From contig NC_133658.1 in assembly GCF_037893015.1 (NCBI RefSeq), forward strand, positions 253,957,826 to 254,021,825: DNA of 64,000 nucleotides. Direction: 5' to 3'. Below, in pieces: positions 11,211 through 21,851 of the stretch (its first letter is position 1; each line of letters starts with the position of its first letter). The notes below the pieces were generated by a model. It did no database searches and was not told the origin of the DNA. It saw nothing but the letters and a program-made list of their open reading frames with translations. This stretch comes from Macrotis lagotis. Lineage: Eukaryota > Chordata > Mammalia > Peramelemorphia > Peramelidae. Made by a program: the position numbers and the translations under genes.

Positions 11211-11301
<91 letters not shown>
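10991..11301. repeat. Compound (GA)n-(GACA)n / (TG)n-(AG)n microsatellite block
   Basis: The first block (10,991-11,141) is (GA)n with an inner (CAGA)n. A second block has (TG)n at 11,212-11,261 running straight into (AG)n to 11,300. All long frames here encode RE/SL/CV/TH repeats and are artefacts of the repeat. Confidence 0.97.
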
Positions 11302-11302
<1 letters not shown>

Positions 11303-11356
11303 AGGAGGAAAAAAAAACACTGAAATTTATACCTACCCCTCCCCCACTTCCAATAA

Positions 11357-11545
11357 TAGTGGAAAGAATCCTGGTCTGGGATCAGTAGACTGGGTCTTTG
11401 CTCCTTGTTCTGCCATGCAGTTGTCATGTGACCTTGGTCAAGTCATTTCCCTGTAAGAGTCTTAGTTTCTTCTGGTGTACAATGATGAGACTTAGATGAT
11501 TTTTCAGGTCTTTTCCAGCTCCAGAGTTCTGTGGTTTCATGACAC
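11357..11545 (+). repeat. MIR/THER1-type SINE
   Basis: 'gtcatgtgaccttggtcaag' leads to 'cttagtttcttctggtgtac' and 'tcaggtcttttccagctcca', the order of a MIR3/THER1-like copy. Confidence 0.7.
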
Positions 11546-12314
11546 TGATACCATAAATGCTGCCAGGGAGCTTAAAAGTGTGATAACCAGTTCTGCTTAG
11601 GAACATAGGAAGAGTAGGTAGGAGATTAGTTAATACTTACCAAACTGAACATAGTTATTAAATTGAATTATGAAGCTTTTAATTACTGCTATATTAGCAT
11701 ATTATGAGCATTGAAGCACTACTTAGTTTATAATAATAGAGATTGTCTGGAAGACATACCTATTTTTACTACTAATTAACAGAATATTATGAAAGAGGTA
11801 GGGAATTAATTACAATTGAGTAAATCATTATAAATAAGATAATTGGGTAAAATTGTTTCCTTTTCTCCAACACCCCCATGTTTGTAGACAGATGGCATTG
11901 TTCTTGCTGAGAGATTTGTTTTACTATAAACACCAACCATCCACTTGGTGTTGATGGTGATTAATAGATTTTCTGGCTTTCTCCCCTTAAATCTCCCCCT
12001 GAAGGATAGAAGTTCATCCCTTTCATTCTCCTGTTGCAGCTTTTGGATTTGGTTTCATGGAATTAAAAAAAAATCCCAAAAGCAACTAAACAATTACTCC
12101 CTGTTAGACTTCTTAGGTTTTCTTAGGCCTAGTTACCTTTTAAAAAATGCTAGTGATGCTTTTGCAATCTAGTAATCTTTAATTAGAGCTTTCATAAAGT
12201 CTTAGCACCATGGAATCAAAGGATGCTAATCTTATTGTCATTTTTGACTAACTTTTCTTTTCCCTATAACTAATTAGTAAGCAAGTCTTAGTATTTTTAT
12301 GACATCTTTTGCAT
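11546..12314. other. No recognisable feature
   Basis: AT-rich, apparently unique sequence. The 75-codon frame at 11,945-12,172 has no identifiable domain. Confidence 0.45.
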
Positions 12315-12565
12315 CTAGGTAACTACATAGCACAATAGAGAAGAATTCTGAGCCTGGAATCAGGAAGACCTGAGTTCAAACCCAGCCTCAAATATCTACT
12401 AGCTATGTGACCCTGAATAGGTCTGCTTGTCTCAGTTTCTTCAACTGTAAAATATGGATGGATAAAGTAGCATTTATCACACAGGTGAGGTTCAAATGAG
12501 ATATTTGTGAAATTATGTAGTATAATGTCTGGAACATAGTAGCCATTTAATAATTGCTTATCCTT
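12315..12565 (+). repeat. MIR-type SINE, nearly full length
   Basis: 'ggaatcaggaagacctgagt' and 'tagctatgtgaccctgaata' are followed by 'tctcagtttcttcaactgta'. The tail contains 'gaacatagtagccatttaat'. Confidence 0.85.
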
Positions 12566-12574
12566 TCCATTTAA

Positions 12575-13860
12575 CTCTTTTTAATATTCCTACCACAATT
12601 ATCCTAATCCAGGCCCTCATTGCCTTCTTTCCACTGGTAATTTGTTACTGTAGTAACTTTGGCAGCACTGCTATGACAATGCTATTTTCAAAAACTTTCC
12701 ATGTCTCCTTTTGCCTAAAGAATAAAATCCAATAAACTCCCAGTTCTGACATTTAAGGTCATCCATAATTAAGTTCCTATCTTCTTTTTTTTTAAGAAAA
12801 ATTTTATTATTTTGAGTTTTACAATTTTTCCCCTATTCTTGCTTCCCTGCCCCCACTCCCCACAGAATTTAGTCTGTTAGTCTTTACATTGTTTCCATGG
12901 TATACATTGATCTACGTTGAATGTAATGAGAGAGAAATCATATCCTTAAGGAATAAAAGTAAAGTATATGAAATAGCAAAATTACATAATAAGATAACAG
13001 TTTTTTCCCCAAAATTGAAGGTCTTTGTTCAAACTCCACATTTCTTTCTCTGAATACAGATGGGATTCTCCATTGAAGATAGCCCCAAATTGTCCCTGAT
13101 TGTTGCACTGATGGAATGAGCAAGTCCATCAATATTGATCATCACCCCCATGTTGCTGTTAGGGTGTACAATGTTTTTCTGGTTCTGCTCATCTCACTCA
13201 GCATCAGTTCATGTAAATCCTTCCATGCTACCTTGAATTCCCATCCCTCTTGGTTTCTAATAAAACAATAGTGTTCCATTATATACATAATACCACAGTT
13301 TGCTAAGCCATTCCCTGATTGAAAGACATTCCCTTAATTTCCAGTTCTTTGCTACCACAAACTGGGCTGCTATGAATACTTTTGTTCAAGTGATGTTTTT
13401 ACCCTTTTGCATCATCTCTTAAGGCCTAACCATCTTCTGAGCTTTTCCTTATACTAATCCTCTTCATCTATTTGATGTTTTAGCCACCATAAATGACTTT
13501 CCATCCTTTATTTTTATCCTTCCCCCTCTCTTTCTGTGATTTAGCTCAGGCTCTTCAGAAGATCTAGAACTGAGTCCTTGGATCCCACCTCTATCTTTTC
13601 ATTATCATCTCCTTTCTGGAATCTCTCCTGATATACGCCAGTTGAAAGTAATCTTTCCATCTCAAAATTTTTTCCAGTAGTTTGCCAGTCCCCTCCTTTC
13701 CATTTATATGTTACCCTTGTAATAATTTATTTTCATCCTTGTTCTTTCATTTGTAAACTCTGGATGGAGCAGGGCCTATATTATAAATCTATCTCCAGGG
13801 CTAAGCACAGGGCCTTGCCCAAAATAGAAATTTCAGAAATATTTGTTGAATTGAATTGAA
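12575..13860 (+). repeat. L2 LINE, split by an L1 insertion
   Basis: Part one (12,575-12,784) shows 'tatcctaatccaggccctca' and 'tctgacatttaaggtcatcc'. Part two (13,416-13,860) resumes with 'ggcctaaccatcttctgagc' and ends in 'tatttgttgaattgaattga', the classic L2 3' terminus. The two halves are collinear across the L1 at 12,785-13,415, so the L2 is older than that L1. Confidence 0.75.
12785..13415 (-). mobile_element. L1 3' end, antisense, inserted in L2
   Basis: A T-rich start (complemented poly-A) leads into 'attttattattttgagttt'. Next are 'tgggattctccattgaagat' and 'taataaaacaatagtgttcc', the complement of the marsupial L1 ORF2 end and 3' UTR. Its end 'tttgctaccacaaactgggc' parallels the familiar human L1 antisense motif. 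The copy is 5'-truncated. Confidence 0.8.
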
Positions 13861-14431
13861 CCATGGAAAGTTAGAGCTGATAAGAATAGGAAAACTCAAA
13901 TGGTGGTCTAATATGAGGTCTAAATGAGGTCTAATACTTTTGAAGACACTACCATTCTCCCATTGTCCTTTAAATAGTGCTTCCAGTCACAGCTCCTTAT
14001 GTACATGTGGTTGTGTAGCAACTCTCTACTTTCAGTTTCTAGATTCAGCTGTAATCCTTAGCCAGAGCTTTCCTCATGGGAAAAGGGGACTATGCTATGA
14101 TTTCTCAATTTAAAATTCATAGTTTTTTCCCCCTCCCTCTTACAGATCTTTTAGAAATATCTGTAACACATTTAACCAATGAATTAAAAGTTATTTCCAG
14201 GGAGAAAATCCTTCCTAGACTTCAGAGATATGACTAGAACAGGTTTTTCATCTTCTGGAGATTTTCTAGTTCAAACTGTAACTCTTTAGCTCACAGAACA
14301 AAGATGTTTTAATTAGCTAATGTCCTCAAGTTTAATCCTGTTTTCTGAATCCCTGTTTTCTTAACACTAGGGTTTACCTTTCCAGTGGAGAACTCATTCT
14401 ACTTTATGGTATTTGATACTGTTGCTTATCT
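13861..14431. other. No recognisable feature
   Basis: No repeat or gene that I can name; AT-rich. Confidence 0.45.
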
Positions 14432-14570
14432 TTCAGTCTTGAAGAGAGCCAGTGACATGAGGAAGGTGATGTTTTGACTTGCAAGTGAATGGAATTTAAG
14501 TGAAGCTGGGCTATACAAAGTTACCAGCTTCACTCTCTACCCCGAAGCCTAGACTTTCCTTATGGATCCC
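14432..14570 (-). repeat. RTESINE 3' fragment
   Basis: 'gacttgcaagtgaatggaat' and 'ttaagtgaagctgggctata' complement the RTE-tailed SINE region before its end. The copy is truncated before the tRNA-like head. Confidence 0.6.
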
Positions 14571-14849
14571 TTTGGCAACCCCTAGATCAAGTCAGCATCT
14601 GATGTTGGTATTGTATTTCCAATAAACTGTCAAGCTCTCTCAGCATCTAAGGTGTCCCAATTTCTCAGTTTCTCAAAACTGTTTCCTTTTCTTGTAAATA
14701 TGAGAGGGAGGGAGGAAAGGCAGTCAAAGCCATTGTTTTTATCCTGACTGATTCACATTTCTGGCCTTTCATTTTGATCCAACAAAACCTTTTTTAGTCT
14801 ATGAACTTCTTATAAGCTTACATAAATACTAAATCTATCCTTGCAATTT

Positions 14850-16115
14850 CCACCATCTTCCTAGTTCTGTCCTCAGATGCCAAACAAAACAAATCTAACA
14901 TTTCTTCTCTATGTGTCCAGATAAATGATAAGATAGATAAATGAAGACAGTTAATCATATGGCTTTTTCCTTTTTAGCCAAAATCCTAAAAAAAAATCCT
15001 GTTTAATCTCATTATTTCCATTTCCTCACTCATTTCTTGATCAATCTTATCACTCAACTGAAACCACTTTCTCCGAAGTTACCCATTGTCCTCTTCATTG
15101 AAAATCTACTTTTTGTTCTTTCTGTAATATTTTACATGGTGGATCACTTTGTTTTCCTGCATACTCTATTTTTTCTGGGGTTTTGTGAAAATTTTCTCTC
15201 TTGATTATGTTTCTATATGTCTGATAGCCCATTCTCAGTCCCCTTTGATGTATCTATAACATGTCTCCTAAAAGTGGGTGCACCCAAAACTTCATCCTTT
15301 TCTTTTTTTCAATAATCTTCTACTTGGTGGCATTTAGCCATTGTCTCTTTAATGATTTTCAGATCAATACAGGTAACCAGGATTCTTTCCTTATCTCTAA
15401 TCCTATTTCACCAGCTCTCTATTAGTCCTTTCCAATTGGATGTTCCATAGGTATCTCCAACTCAACATGGCCAAAACAGAACTCATCTTTTCCTTCAGAT
15501 CCATTCTTTCAAACTTCCCTATTCCGGTCAAGGATGTCCCCATCCTTCTGTTCACCTAAGTAAAAAAAAAAATAAAATCTTCCTGTCATTTTGGACTCCT
15601 TACTCTCCTTTATTATTATTACTTTCTCCTTTATTTTTCTTTCCTTAACAAATGTAAAAGCACTTGCCATGTCTTCTTATTTCTACCTTCATAATTTCTC
15701 TTGCACTCATTTCCTTTTCTCCACTCATACATCCACTATGCTAATTGTTTCATGTATAGACTACTGCAATAGCTTTTTCATTGAAGTCCCTGCCTCATGT
15801 CTCTTCCTTCTCAAAAGTAATTTTTACAGGGGTGGCTAGATGGTGCAGTGAATAGAGCACGGGCATTGGAGTCAGGAGTACCTGGGTTCAAATCCGACCT
15901 CAGACACTTGATAATTATCTAGCCATGTGGCCTTGGGAAAGCCACTTAACCCCATTGCCTTGAAAAAAATCTAAAAAAAAGTAATTTTACCAAATTAATT
16001 TTCTTCAAAGTTCAAATCTGACTGTCATTCTCCTCAATAAACATCAGTGAATTCCTATTATTTCAATGATAAACTATTATTTCTTCCCTTTGATATTAAA
16101 AGTCCCTTAAACATA
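14850..16115 (+). repeat. Long L2 LINE with a SINE insertion
   Basis: The plus strand preserves L2 coding order. Around 15,130 'tttacatggtggatcacttt' reflects the D-x-V-D-H region, and 'atctccaactcaacatggcc' (about 15,450) translates to LNMAKTEL, near the end of the RT domain. Bases 15,740-15,800 give 'tagactactgcaatagcttt'. Sequence resumes after the SINE at 15,828-15,976 with 'caaattaattttcttcaaag'. Many stops show it is dead. Confidence 0.75.
15828..15976 (+). mobile_element. WSINE1-like SINE with target-site duplication
   Basis: Full-length copy from 'aggggtggctagatggtgca' to a poly-A end after 'aaccccattgccttg'. An A/B-box-bearing tRNA-like head is present. The flanks read AAAAGTAATTTTTAC (15,813-15,827) and AAAAGTAATTTTAC (15,977-15,990), a clear duplication with one indel. 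Confidence 0.93.
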
Positions 16116-16117
16116 CT

Positions 16118-16530
16118 TGTTTGATGAAAAATCTTTTATGAACTGATGCAAAACAATGTGAACAGAACCAGGAAAATGTACATAGTAACAACCCCATTGT
16201 ATGCTGAGGAACTGTGAATGATTTAGCTATTCTCAGTAATACAATGACCCAAGATTATTCCAAAGAGGCATCCACCTCTACAGAAAGAACTAAAATTATT
16301 TGAAGACAGACTGAAGCATACTATTTTTTGCTTTCTTTTGTTATTTTTATTTTATTCGAGTCTTCTTATATATGACTAGCATGAAAATTGTACATGTATA
16401 ACCTATATCTGATTGCTTACCATCTCAGGGAGAAATGGATAGAATTTGGAACTCAAAACTTAAAAAAAATTTTAAAAATTGTTTTAACTTGTGATTGGGA
16501 AATATGTATTAAAAATATTTTTTTGATTGA
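16118..16530 (+). mobile_element. L1 3' UTR, sense strand
   Basis: 'atgtgaacagaaccaggaaa', 'agcaatacaatgac'-like sequence and 'tgtacatgtataacctatat' occur in order. Then come 'gattgcttaccatctcaggg' and a terminal A-rich end. This is the marsupial L1 3' UTR. The short frame at 16,388-16,585 lies in it. Confidence 0.85.
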
Positions 16531-16735
16531 AATTCTTTCAACTGAATCTTTTGAATGTACCTTCCAAGTTGGGGCCAGCAGTTGATGTTGGTAGTAGCAA
16601 GGTAGGTGGACACCACTCTTAACAATGATTATTCCATATTATCTACAGGGACTGGGCTGGAATAAAGACTGGAGGTTTGATGAGCTCTGCTTCTCCCAGT
16701 ACTCCTGAGCTTGGGTTCCAAGACTATCTCCTTTC

Positions 16736-16737
<2 letters not shown>

Positions 16738-16784
<47 letters not shown>
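16738..16784. repeat. (TTA)n microsatellite on a SINE tail
   Basis: About 15 TTA units abut the minus-strand SINE. On the SINE strand this is (TAA)n, so it probably grew from the SINE's A-tail. Confidence 0.95.
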
Positions 16785-16932
16785 TAGGTTTTTTTGCAAG
16801 ACAGATGAGATTAAGTGGCTTGTCCAAGGCCACACACCTAAGAAATTACTAAGTGTCTGAGTCCGGATTTGAACTCAGGTACTCCTGACTCCAGGGCCGG
16901 TTCTCTATCCGGTGCATCACCTAGCTGCCCCC
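16785..16932 (-). mobile_element. WSINE1-like SINE
   Basis: Complement of the full consensus: 'tttttttgcaagacagatga', 'ggccacacacctaagaaatt', 'gatttgaactcaggtactcc', 'gcatcacctagctgcccc'. It is complete from tail to head. Confidence 0.92.
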
Positions 16933-16959
16933 TTTCCATTCTATTATTGATGTTAAAAT

Positions 16960-17225
16960 CTGTTAAAATTCACTCATCTAACCAAGTCCTTCCTCCAGCT
17001 CCTTCCCGGCTAGAACCTATTATCTAACCATGCTTTTTCCAACTTTTGTATCATTATTCTAGCCTGGGTAGACTTTTCTGGATCTTGATTCTGTCATCTA
17101 ACCTATTTTCCAGTTCTTCTAGTTTCAGTCATGTGGAAATTGAATTGGCTTGCTATCTAGGCTGTTATCCAAATCATTTATAAAAGGGGTAAACAGTACC
17201 ATAACAGGAATTTAACTGCCCGCTT
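16960..17225 (-). repeat. Possible CR1/L3 fragment, antisense
   Basis: 'ccaaatcatttataaaaggg' then 'gtaaacagtaccataacagg' resembles a complemented CR1/L3 3' region. Weak. Confidence 0.35.
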
Positions 17226-17734
17226 GTCTTTCAGTCTCTCCTCCCCTCCTGCATTTACTGCAATATTAGCCTTCTCTAAAACACTGTTTTCATCATTCCA
17301 TATTAAAAAAAATTCTAAAAATCCCCCCTCCCTTTTCAGAGTAGATGGTTCAGATTCCTCAGGGTTAAATTGAAAACCCTACCAAATCTGCTCCTTCTCT
17401 ATTTACTACCCTACAGTGTCACTGTGAATCAATATAAGTACTAAGTTTCAAAGGAGTTGTCTTCAGTTTCCTTCAAAAATACAACACATATTCCTTACAA
17501 TCTAAATGATGTTCATGCTGTTCCCATCATCAAATTATATTCCCCATTCTTTGCACATACCCAAATCTTATCTGTTCTGCAGAGTTTCTTATCTTTTCTG
17601 GGAGACAATTCCAGATTATAAAAACTCACACTGATCTCCCTCTTCTTGAACTCCTATCACATCTATTTGTATTTTGACACTTCATTTCTTCATTTATTCC
17701 TTCCCTCCTTTCAATAAACAATGACCAAACCAAC
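17226..17734 (+). repeat. Diverged L2 fragment
   Basis: 'tgcatttactgcaatattag' and 'gaaaaccctaccaaatctgc' are in L2-like order. Identity is low. Confidence 0.4.
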
Positions 17735-18250
17735 TACTACATACAAGGCCTCCATTAAAGTACTATTGTAGTCATTAGGTTATTAATCTTTTCAACTACA
17801 GCACCTCATAAAACATCATCAACCAACCCTTTAAAAGGTTGTGATCTAGATCAGCAGAGAGGACAGCTACTGATAAAATCATGACTCTTTTGACATGTCA
17901 AAGAATCTGTAAGACCTTGGATTCAGTATGGGTGAATTGATATGGAGGGTAGGTGGAAGAGATTTAGAATATATATAAGAAAAAATCCCTGCTTCATGAA
18001 CTTAATAGTACATATATATAATATTTATAAATATAAATCTATATTTATAAATATAAAACATTATATATATGTATATATACATATATATATTTAATATCTT
18101 CAATCTCAGCATCTCTGCAATGTGGACAAACTTCTTTCTGGACTTTGGTTTCCTCATCTCTTAAATGAAGGAGAAGATCTAAATGACTTCTAAGGTTTCC
18201 ATAGTTCTAAGGTCACATAAGTTGGTAGAATCAGCTTGGAAGATGAGTCT
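17735..18250 (+). repeat. Unclassified dispersed repeat, copy 1
   Basis: It shares collinear sequence with copies at 18,800-19,120 and 23,780-24,170. Key matches are 'taatcttttcaactacagc', 'gttgtgatctagatcagcag' and 'gactcttttgacatgtcaaa'. In copy 3 it also matches 'gacttctaaggtttccatag' and 'ataagttggtagaatcagct'. An AT-rich palindromic stretch lies inside at 18,005-18,095. Strand label is arbitrary. Confidence 0.6.
18005..18095. repeat. AT-rich palindromic stretch
   Basis: Almost pure A/T with TATATA runs and the repeated palindromic unit 'atttataaatataa'. It could extrude as a small cruciform. Confidence 0.85.
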
Positions 18251-18439
18251 ACTTTAATAGAGTTAATGCTAACAGTGTATAAATACTGCATATAAATAAC
18301 TGCAGATGTTGGTGATAAATAATTCAGAGAGAGAAAATTAGGAGTTCAATGTTTTTAATAGTAAATAATTTAAATACTCCTTACATTGCACACTGTAAAT
18401 ATGTATTTTCCCCTAGAATAGACAGAGATAAACAGTCAA

Positions 18440-18600
18440 TATATAATGGATAGAAAGCTGTCCAAGGAATCAGGAAGATCTGCATTTGAGTCCTATTGTT
18501 GTTAGATGTATACAAGCTGGACAGGTCTCTCACTTGTAAGTCATATAGCAGTCTGAGTTTCCTGTAAGAATAGTCATATTTTCCTTCTTCTCACTCCTCC
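18440..18600 (+). repeat. MIR-type SINE fragment
   Basis: 'caaggaatcaggaagatctg' and 'catttgagtcctattgttgt' show the tRNA-like head and B-box region of a diverged MIR. Confidence 0.6.
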
Positions 18601-18799
18601 ACCAACAAATGGACAGAGATCATTTAGAGGACATAGATAACAAAATAAATACTTGGGGAAGAATCACAGTTAAAAATGATCTCTACCACATCTTCAACTA
18701 TGGAAATGGGCAGTGCTTTTGTTCTCTTCCTTTGATCAGGGTGCATAACCATTTTAGAAGAAAGAATTTTATTGAAGAGGTAAGAAGTTAGCTCTGTCA

Positions 18800-19076
18800 C
18801 TAAATTGATTAAGTCATCTACTATGTACAAGGAACATTAAAGTACTGAAGACTGGTCACTAGGTCATTCATTAATCTTTTCAACCACAGCAACTCAATGA
18901 AAGAGCAATAACTGTCCCCTAAAGGGATTGTGATCTGGATCAGTAGAGGGGACAACCATTCAGATGAAATCTTGACTCTTCTGACATGGCAAAGAATCTA
19001 CAAAGCCTTGAGTCACCTTCTCAGGGTCTCCTTTTCCCCATCTGAAAATCATATCATATCATTTCTACAGTCACTC
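18800..19076 (+). repeat. Unclassified dispersed repeat, copy 2
   Basis: 'taatcttttcaaccacagca', 'attgtgatctggatcagtag' and 'gactcttctgacatggcaaa' align with copy 1 at roughly 70-75% identity by eye. The copy runs into a minisatellite-like region at its right end. Confidence 0.6.
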
Positions 19077-19329
19077 TTAGCATCCTCTGTTTTCTAAGAT
19101 TCTTCCTAACTCTGCCATTCTATGTTCTAAGACAGAATATGGCAAACTATAGCCCACAAGGACAACTAATCATAGTTTGTCAACCTCTGTTTTAAGATCT
19201 CTTTCAGTTCTCTGGAAGAAACATTCTGTTTTTTTCCTATTTCTTTTTGGTTCTGATATTCTATATTCTGCATTCGAAAACCCCTTCTATTCCTGACATT
19301 CCAAGTCCCTTCCAACTTAAAATACCAAT
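19077..19329. repeat. Degenerate ~33-bp minisatellite, left part
   Basis: Imperfect copies of a unit like 'ttctaagattcttcctaact' plus 'ctgccattctatg' repeat across the interval. The array resumes at 19,640-19,760 after an L1 fragment, and a similar array lies at 21,735-21,845. Confidence 0.5.
19133..19189. mobile_element. 57-bp hAT-type MITE remnant
   Basis: Terminal inverted repeats of 18 bp match at 14 positions (CAGAATATGGCAAACTAT and the complement of the right end, CAGAGGTTGACAAACTAT). The flanking 8-bp duplications are ttctaaga (19,125-19,132) and ttttaaga (19,190-19,197). The ends resemble mammalian Charlie-type hAT termini ending in 'ggcaaacta' + 'gcccac'. Confidence 0.7.
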
Positions 19330-19640
19330 ACATACCTGTCAGATTGGCTCATTTGACAAAAAAAGGGGGAAATGATAATTATTGGAGAGTATGTGGAAAA
19401 ATTGAGACACCAATGCATTCATTGTTGGTGATGTTGTGAAGTGATCCAACTATTCTAAAGAGCAATTTGGAGCTATGCCCAAAGGGCAATCAAATTGTGT
19501 ATATTGTTTGATCCAGCAATACTACTTCTAGGTCTGTATCCCCAAAAAAGATCATAAAAAGGGGAAAGGACTTACATGTACAAAAATATTTATAGTAGTT
19601 TTTTTTGTTGTGACAAAATATTGGAAACTGAGGGGATGCT
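19330..19640 (+). repeat. L1 ORF2 3' region fragment, sense
   Basis: 'ggagagtatgtggaaaaatt', 'gatccagcaatactacttct' and 'ggtctgtatccccaaaaaag' correspond to the C-terminal ORF2 region in the same order as human L1. It is inserted in the minisatellite-like tract. Confidence 0.75.
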
Positions 19641-20097
19641 ATGTGCTAAAGTCATTCTAGGTCTAATGTTTTATCTTCTAAGGTCCCTTCCAGAGCTGAT
19701 ATTTGATTTTCTAAAGTTTCTTTTATGCTTGATAGCATGTAACATTGAAAGATTCTAAGTTTTTCAATGTATTGTTTCTTGGATAACTAAGCTGTATTCA
19801 GAAGCTTCTGAATATGTATATCTATTTACTTGTTTATTTATTTATTCAAGATTGATAGACTATCATCCAACTGCTCAGCCACCAAAGCCAAAACAGAAAG
19901 ATAGACACAAAGGCTTAGTGGTGCATTCATAATTGTAACACATATTTTGGGGAGGGAAGTTAAATAGGATGTGAAAGAGAGTGTCTAATCCAGATTGTAT
20001 AAAATTCAGTTATAGATACTGGGAATGATTAAACACAAGATGGCAAAATAAATATTGCACACTAAATATCTTCAAACACAATATCAAAGGACTGAAA
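19641..20097. other. Minisatellite right part (19,641-19,760), then nothing recognised
   Basis: 'ttctaaggtcccttccagag' and 'ttctaaagtttcttttatgc' continue the array. The remaining sequence is unassigned. Confidence 0.45.
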
Positions 20098-20395
20098 CAT
20101 GGAGGAAAAGATTAGATTTAATTCCACTTGGTCCCAGTAGGGTGGAAGAAAGTTACAGGGAGTAGATTTTTAGTTCAAGACAAAGAAGAAGGTTTTTTAC
20201 CAGTTAGAACTTTCCAAAAATAGAATGGGCTGCCTTTGAATTTGGGGGAACTCCTAATCTTTGTTGGCATTTGAATAGAATCTGGACTGGTTGCAGAGCA
20301 TTTAGAGGCAAGTTCTGCTTTGGTTAGGGTAGTTAGACTAAATGATCTCTGGAATCACTTCCAGTATTGAAATTCTCTGGTATTTTCGCAGTTCA
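20098..20395 (+). repeat. CR1/L3 LINE 3' end
   Basis: 'aaaatagaatgggctgcctt' is followed by a leucine-poor stretch with 'gggaactcctaatctttgtt'. The end, 'agttagactaaatgatctct' plus 'ggaatcacttccagtattga', is the classic CR1/L3 terminal order. Confidence 0.75.
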
Positions 20396-21177
20396 CTCTA
20401 GCTTATTGCACTCTGCTTGGTCCTACTCTGAACACCTCCCTCATTTTAATATACCATTTTGGCAATAAATAGACTTGATAGAGGTAAGACTCAGTTTGGA
20501 CAAATGAACAGAAAATAAATAGTGGGTGTATTATAGATGAAGTCACTTATGGCTCTGCCACTTAAGAGAATGGGGAATGAGAAAGAACTGATAAACAGAA
20601 GAACTTATAAAATTGTCTTACATATAATGTATACATATACATATATATACTTTTATATATATATACATATATATATATGTGTGTGTGTGTGTGAATGTCT
20701 AATGGTAGCCATCTCAAAAAGGGGAGAAGAAAAAAGAAAAAGTTATATGATTATTACATATTTAAAAGGAATAGGAAGTTGTATATTTTTTGCAGTTTCA
20801 TGTGCAATTATCTTTTTTTTCTATGCTACTACAATATGAAAATGCTTTACTTCTTAAGTTCAGGACAAAATAAATAAAATTTAAAAAATTAAAGAAACCA
20901 AGAGGATGGGGAGAGGCATCATTATATAAATTAGATTTAATTACTAGTTATCCCCCCAAAATTCTGCCTTACACTCCAGTAAGTTATCTCTAAGACAAAA
21001 ATAACACGTATATTTGCAAGCAGGTACAGGTTGCCTATAATGTTTTTTTTCATATGGAGTGCTCTTAGCCTGAGGAATGAAACAGAGAGAGAGAGTGAAG
21101 AGGGAGGCTTGGAGAAAGCATGACAATGTTACTGTTCTAAACAGCACAGACCTAGAAATCAAGGCACCTGGTCTTGC
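20396..21177. other. No gene; (TA/TG) tract at 20,620-20,693
   Basis: The only structured part is a TATATA/TGTGTG run. The 100-codon frame at 20,537-20,839 reads through that tract and is not convincing. Confidence 0.5.
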
Positions 21178-21665
21178 GATAGTTATTTATTGAAATGATT
21201 GTCATGTGCCACTCATTATCTTAAACCCTGGAGATACAAAGAAAGACAAAAAATAAAAGAAACCAGTTCTTATCCTTGAGGACTTCACCTTCTAATCAGA
21301 GAGACATCATGCAAAAAATTGTATGTGCAAGTTATATACAGGATAAATGGGAGTTCATCTCAGAAAGAAGACAGTGGGAAGAAAGTGGGAGAAAGGGAAA
21401 GTGTTCTTGCTGGAAATGGGATTTACATTGGATCTTGGGAAAAAAACCTAGGGAAACCAGAAGGTTGAATTTAGGAAAATGAGTTTTCCAGGCACAGGAG
21501 ACAGCCAATTAAAGGAATGGAAGTCCGGAGATGAAGTCTTGAGTAGGTATAAGAAAGAAGCATTATTGGATTATAGAACAGGAGGAAGGGAGAAAAGCAC
21601 AAGGAGACAGTAAGGGTGGGAAGAAGTCAGGTCATAAAGAGCTTTAAAAGGAAAAACAAAACTAG
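21178..21665 (-). repeat. L2 3' region, antisense
   Basis: 'ttatttattgaaatgattgt', 'cttaaaccctggagatacaa', 'ttcttatccttgaggacttc' and 'aggtcataaagagctttaaa' follow the complement of the L2 3' end. A 68-codon frame inside (21,276-21,482) is fortuitous. Confidence 0.75.
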
Positions 21666-21850
21666 TGGCATTTCTGGTAAGTTATGCAATTTAAAAAAAA
21701 GATGATTTTCCACCCATAAAATGAAGGGGTTGAATTAGATAATCTCAATGGTTCTTTCCAGTTATGACATTCTATGTTCTCTTTCAGTGCTGAGGTATTG
21801 TGTTCTAGAGCCCTTTCAGTTCTCACATTCTGTGTTTTATATTATCAGGA
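21666..21850 (+). repeat. MIR3/THER1 end with short tandem array
   Basis: 'aaatgaaggggttgaattag' then 'ataatctcaatggttctttc' marks the SINE end. It is followed by two or three degenerate copies of a 'ttctcacattctgtgtt'-like unit. Confidence 0.55.
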
Positions 21851-21851
21851 A

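Noticed and set aside
10930..11427. 110-159-codon frames on both strands
   Set aside because: They translate the GA/GACA/TG microsatellite block (RE, SL, CV, TH repeats).
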